64,000 nt of DNA from Capillidium heterosporum (GCA_016630905.1 WBMQ01000003.1:1240001-1304000), one strand, 5' to 3'. Counted from the stretch's first letter, positions 22,646-34,427 are shown. Notes: a model not told the origin generated them from the sequence alone. Translations and numbers: made by a program.

Positions 22646-23208
22646 TTCGAGGATTATAGATGGAGTTGCCGTCACTTCAGCTTTGATTGCTAGTAGACAC
22701 TTTTGGCCTTGGTTTGTACGTAGTTGCCTCTTTTCAGGGAAACTATACCTTTGATGAACTAACTTTTAAATCTACTACTGTTCCTAAAACTTCATATATT
22801 AGCCTATTTGCATTTATTTTTAACTCTATGGAAATACAATCTATTTAGCTTCTATTTAAATCAGTAGAGTTTATTATAGTTTAGTAGTTGTTCTTTATGT
22901 TAGAACCAAGAACCTTCAACACCGGCACTATTAAAACCTTTCCTATCTAACCTGTTAACAGCTTCAATGTATCATTGGATTTAGCCCCATTTGCTTAAAT
23001 GCTTTGTATATTATACTTTTAGAAAAGGTCAAGAGACTTTCCTGTACCGAATATACCACTTTATATAAATATTTTCATAGTATTCATTTCATAAATACTA
23101 TGAAAAAATACATTTCAGGTATATACACATATAATTGAAATTTTACACATAAAACCGGTTAAAACTTTAATATAATAGTAACGTACGACTCAAAACAAAG
23201 CCTCTGGC
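22646..23208. other. Intergenic between convergent genes
   Basis: About 0.56 kb containing presumably both 3' UTRs. No coding sequence or distinct structure is seen. Confidence 0.5.
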
Positions 23209-25259
23209 TTAGTAGTAGCTAGGCTTCTTCTTGGGGCACTTCTCACATTCCTTCTGGTCAACTTCACCCAAAGCCAAGACCTTGGCGAAATTGAAAAAGA
23301 CTTCAGTAGAGTCCATTACCTTGCCGAAGAAGTGAGAACCTGGACCGAAGGCGAAAACACCTACATCAGTCATAGAGTGGACGGCCTGACTTTCCTCAGC
23401 AGGGCAAGTTACCGTTGAAGTGGATTTTACCCTGCTGGTTGAAGTTCTTATTGGCGATGTAAGTAGGTGTACTTCTGGTTGGAATGGGGGTCAGCCATGG
23501 TGGGGTTACGGGGAGTGGTCTTGTTCATCTGCCAGTTCTCGTAGACGTCGGGGTGGTTGTTGGTGGCGGCAGCGAAGACGGTCTTTACGTTTAAGGAGTC
23601 GGGATAGCCGTCCTTGTCGTTATCGACATAGTCGGGCCATCCAGCGTTCTCGTAGGTACCGATAGCTTGACGACGGTACAAGTTGTTTTTGGATTCGGGG
23701 GCAGTGTTGATGATTTCAGTATCGACGGAACCGTAGACGTCAAAACCATGACCGTGGTCGGCAGTGATGACGATCAAGGTGCTGGGATCGTTCTTCTTGA
23801 CCCATTCAATGGCGGCCTTAATGGCGTTGTCAAACTCGACGATCTCAATTAGAGAGCGGTGATAATCCATGGAATGCATCTGCTTATCAGGAGAGGCGGC
23901 CTCAATCATAGCGAAGAAACCAGCATCACCACCGCGCTTCTTGAGGATATCCAAGGTGACCTTGGTCATATCAACCAAACCGGGCTGATCCAAAGCATCC
24001 TTGTTGTCACCGATGGGGGAAGCCTTGTTTCCTTTCAAGTTGTCTTTGTACATGGCACGATCGACGAATACGTTCATGTTACCTTTGTGGAAAATACCCA
24101 ATAAGGGGTCGGCTCCCGAATAGGACTTCAGTTCGGCACCGTTAGTGACGATCTTGTAGCCGAACTCTTTGGCATACTTGTTGTAGTAGTCACGGCCCTT
24201 GTAGGATTTACCACCAGTCTTGTTGTGGAAGTAGGCACCACCACCACCCAAGTATACGTCGGCAATAACGGGGATGGAAGCGTTCTTAGCACCGTACAGC
24301 AGCTGGTCAACGATCTCAGGTTTGTCGTCACGACGTCTGGTGTGTGAAAATACGGCAGCGGGGAGTAGCAGTCCTGAACTTCAGCGGTGGTGACGATGCC
24401 AATAGCCATCTTACCACCACGGGCGGTGGAACGACGACGGGCCAGCTCAGCCAAAAGTTCCTGTTTGGGGTCATCGAAGTGGTCGGGGCTGGAGTCGGGG
24501 TAGACACCCAGAGCATTTACGGCGGTCTTGTGACCAGTGTGGTAGGCGGAGGCAGAGTTGGCAGAGTCGGTCATCATAGAGTCCAAAGAGTGGGTCAAGA
24601 TATGGCCGATGTGGTCGGCGTTATCCTAAGACGAACTTCTCAGGGAACTTACCGTTCTTTTGCTTGCGGGACATGACACGGGCAGCGGTGATCATGTTGA
24701 TGGTAGTACCATCGGCGATGAATAAGATGGCATTACGAGCCAGACGCTTGCAGGAGGCGGGATGTACAATCCACTCATATTTCTCGGTCTTGCCACCATC
24801 ATATTTGACGGTAGCTACGTAGGTACCAGCCGACTTGAAACTGACATTGCGCCAGATGCGAGAGGCTACATTGACAGGGGTCATGAGGCTGGAATCACCT
24901 TCCATATCTTTGTAGTAGGCGATACCATCCTTAGCGTAGGTAAAATTCCAGCGTTCGAGGGCAGGGTTCTTGACCTGGGGAGTGAAGAACTCGTTGAGCT
25001 TGGCAGGAATACCCTCCTGTCCGTTCTTGGAAATCTTGCTGATGGTGACTTCGAAGTTGTCGGCAGGCTGTTTGTGAGCACCGTCATCGTGGAGCTCGAC
25101 ACGTACGTCGAACTTGGCACCAGTCAGGAACTCGGCACCGTCGACTGGGAATAGGCAGGCAGCTCCGGGGCAGGTGGAGTGTTTGGTACGCTGTAAGGCT
25201 AGGGTACCGGTGGCCAACAAGCTGATGGCAAAGGATTGAATTAGAGAGGTAAGCTTCAT
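23209..25259 (-). CDS. Secreted alkaline phosphatase (PhoA/PHO8 superfamily) with several apparent frame breaks
   Basis: This is a phosphomonoesterase of the binuclear-zinc alkaline phosphatase family, probably extracellular. A signal peptide begins at the ATG at 25259 (MKLTSLIQSFAISLLATG). An Ig-like N-terminal domain of about 150 residues with paired Cys follows. The catalytic domain has a metal-binding FIADG, the nucleophile in TDSANSASAYHTGHKT, the conserved DYHRSLIEIVEFDNAI helix and TADHGHGFDVYG. The C-terminal half (VHSMTDVGVFAFGPGSHFF) resembles the family's final metal-ligand block. Frame breaks occur at 24626-24627 (TT A/G), 24370-24371 (GA C/T), 24363-24364 (AC T/C), 23462-23463 (TA C/T) and 23401-23402 (CC C/T), all consistent with doubled synonymous bases. 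It ends KKKPSYY, stop 23209-23211. All catalytic residues are present. Confidence 0.87.
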
Positions 25260-25261
25260 CT

Positions 25262-26555
25262 TCAAATTAGGTATATAACAATTAGGTAGGTACTGTAAAC
25301 TTTTAATGAAAACAAAATTTCCAATTGTCGGAGTAGCCTGCCTTTAAATACTAATTAGCTTGGACATCCCGACTTTCAGACATAAGCTATATCTTTTGGC
25401 TTATTTTATTCAGAAAAGTTATTCCTCCGGGACCGGATTCAACCTTTGTACATTAGACACCATTGGTTGAATTAGCCTTTTGAAACCCACGTTCCTAGCT
25501 GTAGACTCGAATTTCGTTTTAGCAATGATACCAAGTCGATATTTTATGCCTTTGTATTACTACTTCGGCACGTTTCCATAAAACAAGCTTTTATTTGCTA
25601 CAATGTGCTAATGTACAGCTAAATTAATTGGAAACCATATTAGGAGAATTACTTTCTGCCATGTGAAGGTGGTGTACTCTTGACAATGTTCATCATACAA
25701 GTATCGTATTCATTGCTAATAAAAACCTACATCCGAGTTTCTATTAAAATGTATATACGGCCTACAAATTGCAACTACTGAGCTAGGTATAACTACCTTA
25801 GATGTCAAAACTACCTTCACTGGGACAGCTTCAATCCAATTAATTAGATTTAGGGATACTAAAAAATATTAGCGGGATGTAAAGTTGACTAACATTCCAT
25901 ATGACAATCTGTTAAACGACTGTATATAGTAGGATCAGATAGGCTGTAGAAGTTTGAAGTCCTATAAGTGATCCGGGCTATTGGACTTTACAAGGAAATT
26001 GCTTTGGTGAGAGCCATGGTTAGATTTAAGTGACAGTTTTCAACATCTAGGCTTTCGAGGGATACCTTGTACCCTCAACCGTGAAGTTGGAATATCTTGA
26101 TAAGTAGACGAGTACCTCGTTGATCCTTTTGCAAAGTATGATTGGGTAGTAGTTGGCTATAGAGAATGGATTTGTAAATTTCAAGTGTTGGTCTTTCAAG
26201 AATAGATGACCTTAAATTAATATATATATGATCTGACTATCTTATCCAATAGCTACAAATAAAATAGTATCGCTATCTGCTTTCATTTGTCAAATTCAGT
26301 AAGATCTAGTTTTAACAAGTCGCTAAAATGTAATTTAATTTAGAAATGATTATAGTCTCGATGAGGATAACGCCGAAATTTTTGAAAAGGTGTCGAGTTC
26401 AGAAACTAGCGCTCCAACTTGTTCATGATAGAAGTTGGTATATATTTGGAAGAGTAATTGGAAGTACTTTTACCAATGAGTTTATCACGCTTTTTATAAT
26501 ATGTACAAAAATTTTACTATAGGAAGCTATAATCTTCCAGTATAAACTTAAATAG
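25262..26555. other. Intergenic upstream of the phosphatase, up to the right inverted-repeat arm
   Basis: About 1.3 kb of AT-rich sequence presumably including the phosphatase promoter. No open frame of note or tRNA-like structure is seen. Confidence 0.45.
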
Positions 26556-26558
26556 GAT

Positions 26559-28192
26559 CAAAAGTATACATGTACTGATATATTGGAAGATTTATTTAGA
26601 TATATCTGATGGAACTTTGCCTATTATTCTCCCTGCATACCTTCTTCAATCTGGTGTTCCCACTTACGAACCAATTTTCAAGTCGGTCGGGTGCGTTGAA
26701 CAGTTTGATAAAAGTCAGCTTGCTAAACTTGGGGAGACCACTCAACAATTCTTCAAGATCAACTGTATCGAAGGCGCTATCTGCAAAATATAACTTAAGG
26801 TATTTGCATAGTAGCTGGCTTTTAAGGAAGTTGACGATCGGTTCGGTAAACTCAGTTAGCGAACAAATAAACAGACTATGGAGCTTGACGGTGGGCTGGA
26901 AATCGACCATCTGGGAGCTAACATTACTGTGCACCTCCAGATCCCTCAAGCCGGTTAGAGTGGTAAGTAGCTCCTTCAAGGCCAGTCCCAAATCCTCGTT
27001 GAACCATACAGCTAAGGTAAGCTTTCGAAGTCGGTAGAAGCTAAGGTTCAAATCCAATCTGGAATCTCGATATACGAACATGTTGGAAGTTAAACTTACT
27101 AAGTTAGCCCAGCTTCCTGTCAAAGTTATGCATTTGTTGGCGATGTTGGGTAGGTGGAGGTGTTTGATTTTGGGCCAGTAGCTCCCATTTGTCAAGAAGT
27201 TGGAGACTTTGTCGTGAAAGGGCCAGCCTTTGTACAAGTGGAACTCGCTCAAGCTTGAAAAAGTAGGTGGCTCTTGGATCTTATCGTCCCACTTGATGTT
27301 TCTCGCATCCAAGTGCAGATGGCTAAGGTTCGGCAAGTTTTCATGGACAGAAACAAAAAAAGTAATGTCGATATCAAACACTTTGATAGATAGGTAGGTT
27401 AGGATAGTGCATTTAAAGCCCTTTATCCAATTACTTTCGAATTGCCTTAGCAAGCTGTATCCATCAGCTTGAGCACTATACCTAGCTGCCTCAAAGTCAA
27501 GGCCATTCTCCAGGCTGACAGAAAGCTCCAAGAAAGTAAGTTGTTGGAAAGCTTGGCCTTGATATTCGAGCAGCTTGACTATTTGCTCCTTAGTTGAAAG
27601 TTCGAGTCGGTACCGCTTCAGATTATTAAATGTCTCCAATTCGGCAATGAAGTTGTCTGGGTTGATATTCTGGGCAGAAACTATGACTTTGTTGTATCTG
27701 TTTACCGCTGATAAAAGCTCAGCCCATCGCTCATCCTTCAGCTTTCTCTCGTAGGCATATTTGAAATCGACACCTGCTCGATTAGTCTTCTTGACATTCT
27801 CGAAAAACTCGTGCACCTCCATAGCATCCTCATTCCCATACTGCAACATGAACTCATCCTTAAACATCTGCAGTTTGTCCTGTGGTACAGCTCTATATTT
27901 CAGATCGGCACGGTAGATTAAATCATTGTAGACCAGAGGAGTGATGGTGGACCGGCAGTTTCTGTTGAGTGAGGTGATGGTCACCTTGTCCTTGGAACCT
28001 AAAGTTTCAATTGTCTTCTCCAACACAGTAAGCGGCAACTCATCCATTCTCTTTTGTAGGCTGGTGTATTTCTGATAGAGGCTGTAAGCTTCGCTTGTTG
28101 AGATTTTATACCTATTGAACAAAGCTGGAGCCACTTTTCAAATCAAAAGCTTCCAACTCAAATACTGCGTAGTTATTCTACAGGTTAATATA
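26559..28192 (-). repeat. Inverted duplication, right arm (1,634 bp)
   Basis: Reverse complement of 17739-19372. The two arms are separated by 7,186 bp holding the exchanger, SNAPC1-like and phosphatase genes. Near-perfect identity, including non-coding edges, implies a very recent duplication, gene conversion, or an assembly effect. Confidence 0.93.
26596..28047 (-). CDS. F-box/LRR-like protein, right copy
   Basis: This is a second copy of the left gene in opposite orientation. Its protein is the same except at about 12 residues where the left copy is frame-shifted. Here the segment reads VIVSAQNINPDNFIAELE, which keeps hydrophobic spacing of a leucine-rich repeat better than the left copy. 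I therefore take this as the reference reading. The ATG at 28047 begins MDELPLTVLEK, the F-box-like region. About 483 aa, no introns. The role in ubiquitin-ligase substrate choice is inferred from architecture only. Confidence 0.65.
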   Translation of the reverse strand: MDELPLTVLEKTIETLGSKDKVTITSLNRNCRSTITPLVYNDLIYRADLKYRAVPQDKLQMFKDEFMLQYGNEDAMEVHEFFENVKKTNRAGVDFKYAYERKLKDERWAELLSAVNRYNKVIVSAQNINPDNFIAELETFNNLKRYRLELSTKEQIVKLLEYQGQAFQQLTFLELSVSLENGLDFEAARYSAQADGYSLLRQFESNWIKGFKCTILTYLSIKVFDIDITFFVSVHENLPNLSHLHLDARNIKWDDKIQEPPTFSSLSEFHLYKGWPFHDKVSNFLTNGSYWPKIKHLHLPNIANKCITLTGSWANLVSLTSNMFVYRDSRLDLNLSFYRLRKLTLAVWFNEDLGLALKELLTTLTGLRDLEVHSNVSSQMVDFQPTVKLHSLFICSLTEFTEPIVNFLKSQLLCKYLKLYFADSAFDTVDLEELLSGLPKFSKLTFIKLFNAPDRLENWFVSGNTRLKKVCRENNRQSSIRYI

Positions 28193-28194
28193 GT

Positions 28195-29105
28195 GAAGCA
28201 TCTCGTTTTGTCAAAACGTTTGTATATTCTATTGTATTTCTACTGGCTTGTATTGAAGTACTGGTAACGTACTTTCTGAAAGTAGAAATTCAATAATTTT
28301 TGAATATATACAGTTATAAAACTACCTATCTAACTATATCCATTTCAGTAGAAATCTATCATCGATGTTAAGATATACCAAAAGTTTGTTGCATTCATAC
28401 CTTTTGGATTGACGGATAAATGCTTTATACAACAATACCATTGAAGTTAAAAGATCTCTTCGTCGATATCTACATCTTTGGATTAATCAATGACACTCTT
28501 ATTCAATGCGTACACAGGTGGTACCAGACTTTTTTGGGCACAAAGTTCTCATATTGCATCAAACTTTTCCTTGGTTCCAAAGTTTGGGATAATATCTAGC
28601 ATAACTGGCTACTTACTTCTGAAGCTATCTAATTTCATACAACTTAACCTACATTAACTTCTCAGCTCCATTTTTGCTTTGGGATGCAGAGCTATAATAT
28701 ATTCCAGCCCATGTACAAGTAATTTAATATACTGAATGGGTTACAAGTCTTGAACTAGTTATGTAATAGGTCATAGGCTATAGTACACACTTTGTTTTGA
28801 AGAGGATCAGTACAAGGACTTGATAGGTAGTTGTATAACCTTTGCTATATTTTATTTGACTTAACAAAGTAAGCTGGGCTGTAGTAAACATTTGAATTTA
28901 TATTTTGTTTAATAAAGATTACTTTGTTGTCGTACCTTCCTATATTTAGCCTAACTATCTTGAAATATTAGTAAAGTGTTTTGAAGGTTTTACTCACTAC
29001 TTTCATATTATAAGCTTAAGTAATGATATCAATTTTACTTGATGACAAAATAAAGACAATACCAATAAACTAATAAATAAACCTTCATGTATGAGAACTA
29101 AAAAT
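28195..29105. other. Intergenic, no gene seen
   Basis: About 0.9 kb of AT-rich sequence following the right arm. No supported coding or RNA feature. Confidence 0.5.
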
Positions 29106-29108
29106 AAT

Positions 29109-29814
29109 TTAATCGAGGCTGTTCAAATTGAAGGGACAATCCAAGCTGAACTGACCAGTGAACGAGGGTTGGTACCCAGTCCAAGATATCAAAGGTACAT
29201 CGGTCTTGGCAAAATAATTGACTTTGACCTTAGTCTTATCTTTACACGACTTGACCAAGCTAGCTAAAGCGTTGACATTCTTAGTGTCTTTGGACTTGAG
29301 GTCCAAAACAATATTGGAGTCGATGGTGAAGTTGGTAGTAGTTTGGGGTGGGAAGTTGATGGGATCGATCAGGTATCCGTTACCTACGTCAACTGAATCT
29401 TCACCTGAAGGTAAACTTAGCTATTTTAAAGTTAGTATGAAAGTCAGTTTTTACAAAAATACCTGAAGGGTGACGTTCTTCAAATATAAGGGGATGTAGT
29501 TAGGGTTGTTGAGTTCTAAAGTCGACTTGAAGTGAGTAGAAAGCTTCTGGTTGGTAAGTTTGAAGTCTTCGGTGCCTTGGCTGGTGTTTAAAGTCGAGTT
29601 GAGGTAAGTGACACTAGGATAGCGAGGCCACAAAAAGAAGATGGCGGTTGCTAAACCACCTATCAAGAATAATATCAAGATGAAGCAGAGCCAGATGGGT
29701 AGGCAGCAAGCAACAGCATCTACGCCCTTGTTTCTTAGTAGGGGCAAACTCAGCATCTTCATCACGTATAGTTTGAAAGTTTTCACTGCGATCGAAGGGG
29801 GAACGTCCTGCCAT
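29109..29814 (-). CDS. LEA2/NDR1-like single-pass membrane protein
   Basis: Architecture is a short acidic cytosolic head (MAGRSPFDRSENFQTIRDED), a cysteine cluster just before a TM segment (LPIWLCFILILFLIGGLATAIFF), then a beta-rich outer domain. That domain contains YPSVTYLNST, ELNNPNYIPLYLKNVTLQ and an ending TGQFSLDCPFNLNSLD, typical of LEA2/WHy-type domains in fungal vacuolar or surface proteins. One intron lies at 29421-29462, containing a TACTAAC-like branch point. The frame break at 29709-29710 within the Cys codons (TG C/T) fits a doubled synonymous base and lengthens the Cys run, a plausible palmitoylation site. The protein is about 220 aa. Its biological role is unknown. Confidence 0.7.
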
Positions 29815-29829
29815 ATTTGTTTGTAAGTT

Positions 29830-31225
29830 GAAGTTGCTAAGTCTACAATGAATAAATTAGTGTTTTTGTGATAGGATGGTGAAGTTGGGTTGGCTATTTA
29901 CAAAAAAAGGGATACTAAGAAATATGGAGTTTGTAAGAATAAATAGTTGGTAGTGAATTGTAGAAGGAAGGATATTTAGTTGGATAAACTTCAATCTTCA
30001 GCAAGTTTATAAAAGGGACGGGGGAATAAGACGGAGTTTTATAAAGCTTGGGAAGGACAAAAGGTGCCAAACTGTAACTAACTAAAAATAAATAAAACCA
30101 ATAGCCAACTAACTTTCGAACGATAATTTACCTTTTGGTTATGAGTTTGGTTGGTGTCTATCTAGATATCCAAAAGATGTATATGTTGATGTCGAAGATG
30201 TAGTTGAAAAAGTTGTCGTTTAGACTTGGATTATTACCAGTCGAGCTTTGAAAAATTAGTAAGTAGAGAAAGGTGAAAGTTGAACAATTGTAAATGTATG
30301 AGATATATGAGATGGAAGTGCAATCTCCATTATTTAGGAATTGATTTTTTGTTATAATGAAAAATATATTTGCGTTCTTGTTATACTTCTTAATCAGGTA
30401 ACTTCAAAGTTCATTTGTTCAATGAAAAGGACCAAAGGTTCGATTTGGTTTGTAAAATTGACAAGGCAATAAATTGCAATACAAATCTATCGCCAGCTAA
30501 GAATCTATTCCGAAATATCTTATTGTAGATGCAATGTTCCTGGAAATATACATTAAGATGTTCTAAACTATATTATCAAGCTATTAATTTGGGACTTTGG
30601 TATTATAGTCCAAAGCTTGTCGCTCCAAGTCCTTAAAAGGAAAAATACAAAGTTGGCACAGTTTTGGACTTTATAGCAGTTTTAACTTTTGGAAGGAAAG
30701 CTACTTACCTGACGACGACCTGAAATGTTTTAGCAAAGTGTATTTGCCAAGAGAATTTCAACTTAATATGTCGATAAACTCAATGTTGTACCTTGAAGCC
30801 ATCTTACAAGTATAGTCTAAATGTTGATATGATGTATCATCGTGTACTAAAAGACTTGCAAGCTAGTAATAAAATAGACTTATAAATTATGGAAGTGTTT
30901 TTACAATACCACTTATGGTGGTATAAATTTGGTACTGTTAAAGTAAAATTATAAAAAGATATAACAAGCTTGGATGTATAATTTAGGAAGGTAATCTTCA
31001 ACCTTAGATTAGAACATATTGAGTTTGGATAAAAGTCGTTAAAGTTTAATGGTAAAATGGATGTTTTAGAACTAGGAAGGTAAGACATCACATATCCATA
31101 TGTTGGATAGGACAATCATTCCTTAGATTAAAGACAATAGATATTGAAGAGACTCCCATATATTTCATCATTATAGCGAATAGAACAATTCTCTATTAAT
31201 CTAAAGCTATATATATTGTATAGCT
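29830..31225. other. Intergenic before the retroelement region
   Basis: About 1.4 kb. The proximal part is purine-rich and may be the promoter of the LEA2-like gene. The distal part has only short frames without recognisable content. Confidence 0.45.
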
Positions 31226-31229
31226 ACTC

Positions 31230-31445
31230 TTATAATTCTGTAAGGCCCAAGGAGATGTCGTTGGATCCAATTAATAATAATGTCATAATGGGGTATATGG
31301 CAGGATAGGCTGGGACAGTAAAATCAATGCCGACCACTGCATTGGTAATATGAATCACCCAAAGAAGGCAAGTCCGAAGGGAAGCGAGGAAAGTCGGAAC
31401 AGGAGTGAGCTGAGAGGGTATAGAAGTCAAACCATATAGTCACAT
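31230..31445 (-). pseudogene. Truncated copy of the retroelement's membrane-segment region
   Basis: A short frame (TFLASLRTCLLWVIHITNAVVGIDF, interrupted here) matches the N-terminus of the Gag frame at 33.1-34.4 kb. It matches in two pieces: the first membrane segment ending in a TNA tripeptide, and the third membrane segment beginning just after a second TNA. About 110 residues between are missing, as if deleted between short repeats. Together with the LTR-like repeat beside it, this marks a second, decayed element copy downstream of the first. Confidence 0.6.
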
Positions 31446-31510
31446 TATCTAATAACTGAAAGATTTACTAGGAACAAATTTTATTCGTAGACTAAGAAAC
31501 ATAATCAGGC

Positions 31511-31945
31511 TGTCGTAACAGCTATGGCTAAGGGTTGGGATCAAGAGGTGAGTAACGGCTATAAATAGCAAGGTGGAACGTTGTCAAGATGATGAGTGCT
31601 TTCAGTAGCAATCATCGAGTTTAGATACCTCTGCTGTTTGGTAATGATTAGATTTGGAGTAAATTATCCCTCCTCATCGAACAATTGGTAAAGTGGTACT
31701 ATTAGCATTCCTAGATCAGGCACTATGCTGCTGATTGCTCGAGCTCTAAAGTAGCGACCGAATCAAGGGAATGTATCAAGGCAATCAATTAAAATCTAAG
31801 GGGACGGAACAAGATTCGTAATCAAACTGGTTACGAATTGGGGATATGACAGAACGAAAATTGGTGAGTAAGTACTGCAAAGAACAAATAAGTGGGACTG
31901 GCCTATGACTTAGTAGTAAAGACTATAACAACCAGGGCTGTTGCA
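31511..31945 (-). repeat. LTR-like repeat A
   Basis: Begins TGTCGTAACAGC and ends CTGTTGCA on the + strand (TG...CA ends). It shares blocks with 34500-35007, including AGGTGGAACGTTGTCAAGAT, GTGAGTAAC and CTATGAC near the far end. The two repeats are clearly diverged, so they are not from a recent single insertion. It lies between the Gag-protease element and the truncated copy and could serve both. Confidence 0.65.
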
Positions 31946-32209
31946 CTATTCTTTTACTTCTCTTTTTCCCATAAAGCTTGTTAGTCCTGCAGTGGAAGTT
32001 AGTCAAGTAGCACTTCTACCTACATTCTGCTCATCTTTTGGGCTAAGATTGAATAGTAGCGATATGACGGATCCACTCTTCTGCTGATGGGGTTTGCTTT
32101 CTGTAGGATTGAGGAATATTTAACTTTGGGCCAAAATACTTTGCAGAAACTATTTGCTCAGGCTTCCTACTTTGTGCATTAGGTAGAACTTATCTGCTTC
32201 CAGGGTGAC

Positions 32210-34427
32210 TTTGGTTTAAACTATCTTCTACAAAATGGTACTGATGCTGCTCTGGGGGACGGGATAGAGGATTTTCATAACTAACTCTCGGAAGTAATGG
32301 GATACTTAGCGATTCTCCTGTGAGGATTTCTAATGAATCGGGGTACTTGTTGAGGTCTCTGAATTCCTGGTCTTGAATGTCTATAGACTTTCGATCTCAA
32401 TTGATGGTGGGCTTTGCCTGAGCTATCCAGGATAGTCTCAGTACAAGTGGGAATGATATATCCTGTCGACAGATAGGATCAATAATGTAAGACAAAATAG
32501 AGTTTTCCTTAAATGATAATAAGGAAAATGAGACCTTGGATCGCCTGGTGTTAGAGCTTAGGGGAGAATGCATTAGTCCTTGACATCTAAGGCTAAGAGA
32601 ATCCAATATAGTAATTTCTGAAGTGGCAGCTATCGACTTCTGGGAGATTAAATTGTAGGTGGCTCCAGTATCAATTAAGGCGAAAGTGTGGATGAGGTTT
32701 TCAACTCTAATGTTACAGGAAGGAGTAAATGTTAGTGGGAACTAGTGATGAGGGAGGTTGTTGGTGCTTTGTAGGAGTCTAGCTTGCTCAAGGTAGGAAG
32801 TGTTGGGTTTATCAAAAACTTGGTGCTGCCTTGTTTAAAATTACTCTTGATGTAGCACTTACCAACATTGTGGGCATTGGAGGCACAGTAAAAGCAAAGG
32901 CCATTGACTTTGCGCCTTGTAATCTCCTCCTGAGACAATTTAGTCCGAGTTTTTGGGAACTTTGAAGGAACTCTAGGCTTAGTTCTCTCAGGGGTGGTAG
33001 CATGGCTGGAGTTTATTATGGTAACGGCTTTGGATAAACTGTTATCTGACGGTGTTTTCAGGTCTGCCGATTCGTGTGTCTTTGATGAGCTTGAGGAGAT
33101 ATTAGATTCCTGTTCTACACTTTCTTGGCTAGACAGTCGTGCGGCTTGGGATCATGGCTTCCGGTAAGGTTTTGGGAAATGGCAACAGACACATCTTCTC
33201 ATACAAGGATTGCTTGATGCTCTTCAAGTACAGGTCGATCTTTACTTGCTCATCATAAGGGGAAAGTTTAGCATATTCTAAAAACCTTAAGTTGAAATTG
33301 CTGGTCTTTTGAGCTCCTTGTCGAAGGTCTAGGATCTTGGTGTACTCTTGTTCTGATGAACCAAAGAAGGTAAGGAAGCGTTCAGATACTTCCGCATAGG
33401 ACAAGTTTTCCTGAGCAGTCACTCTGCCCATGTTTTGGCTCCACAAGTGGGCTGGACCTGATGTAGCAGCTAGCAAATGAGTAATCTTATCCTCATCCCT
33501 AGTAATGGGAGGTTCTTGAGTATGGAAGTAGAGCCAAAGATTTCGTAAGAAAGGAAGGATTAGGTGTTCTTCATCATTGAATCGGGGGAATGGATGGTGC
33601 ACTACTGGGGGTTTGTGAATAACATTAACCAGTTGAGTAGGATTAGCTTGAGTGACAGTGACTTTGTTAGCCACAACACTTATAGCAGCAATGGCATTAG
33701 CTTCCGATATAGTTTTGGTCGGTACAGTAGTAATAGTTTTATCAACTAAATTCAATCCTTGAACTTTGGCTAATTCTTCCTCTACTTGTTTCTCTGTAAC
33801 GGGGACCAACTGGTCTTGAGTAGCTTGATTAGAGGTTATTATTGGTAAAATATAGATGTGGTAGAGGCAAATCCCTAAAACAGTACATCCAAGGAGCAGA
33901 GTCGACAAAACCAGAGCATTAGAGTGGACTGGCATAGAGTCGGTTAGAGATCTTGACAAACTGTAAGGTCCAGGGAGGTGCCACTGGATCCAATTAATGA
34001 TGGCGTCATATTGCAAGCTAATGACGTGGTAGGTTAGGAAAGCGAAACTAATACCCACAACTGCATTTGTGATAAAGGCCTGGATTCTCTGGATGGCAAG
34101 TCGGATAGCCAGGTAAAGGAGGTACACCATAAGGAGCACCCACACGATAGTAGTCACGTCCCAGTTCCAGGAGGGGACCGAAGAGACGGGTTGGGATTTG
34201 GAAGTGGAATGATGCTGAACTAGAGGGGGCCGGCTAGGTGGTGTTTGCGCAACCACTGGTGCCACAGTATTAAGGTTAAAGGTAGAAGTTGATTGATAGG
34301 TCAACGTTGGTTCAGAGGGGTAAATGGCATTAGTAACATTAATTGCCCAAAGAAGGTGAGATCCGAGGGTAGCGAGGATCGTCAAAAGGTAGTAGGAAGC
34401 TGGAAGGACGGGGAAACTAGACCACAT
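32210..34427 (-). pseudogene. Gag-protease frame with four N-terminal membrane segments
   Basis: From the ATG at 34427 the first ~215 residues hold about four hydrophobic segments (near MWSSFPVLPASYYLLTILA, TTIVWVLLMVYLLYLAIRL, FITNAVVGISFAFLTYHVI and ALVLSTLLLGCTVLGICLY). Next comes a retroelement Gag domain (HPFPRFNDEEHLILPFLRNL onward, ending NFNLRFLEYAKL). That frame stops at 33129. After frame changes, a CCHC knuckle follows (CFYCASNAHNVGKC, about 32890), then the protease (FALIDTGATYNLIS, about 32670). In the protease tail the expected Trp after PTIN is TGA at 32397-32399 (TGG to TGA). Reading continues to about 32210. A membrane domain fused to Gag is unusual. The remnant is not expected to be active. 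Confidence 0.65.

Noticed and set aside
23420-25154. Plus-strand open frames over the phosphatase gene
   Set aside because: Antisense shadows of a GC-richer coding region; their translations are repetitive and unlike proteins.
23209-25259. Alkaline phosphatase as a pseudogene
   Set aside because: Five breaks, but every one is repairable by removing a synonymous third base. All catalytic motifs are intact, and composition stays coding throughout.
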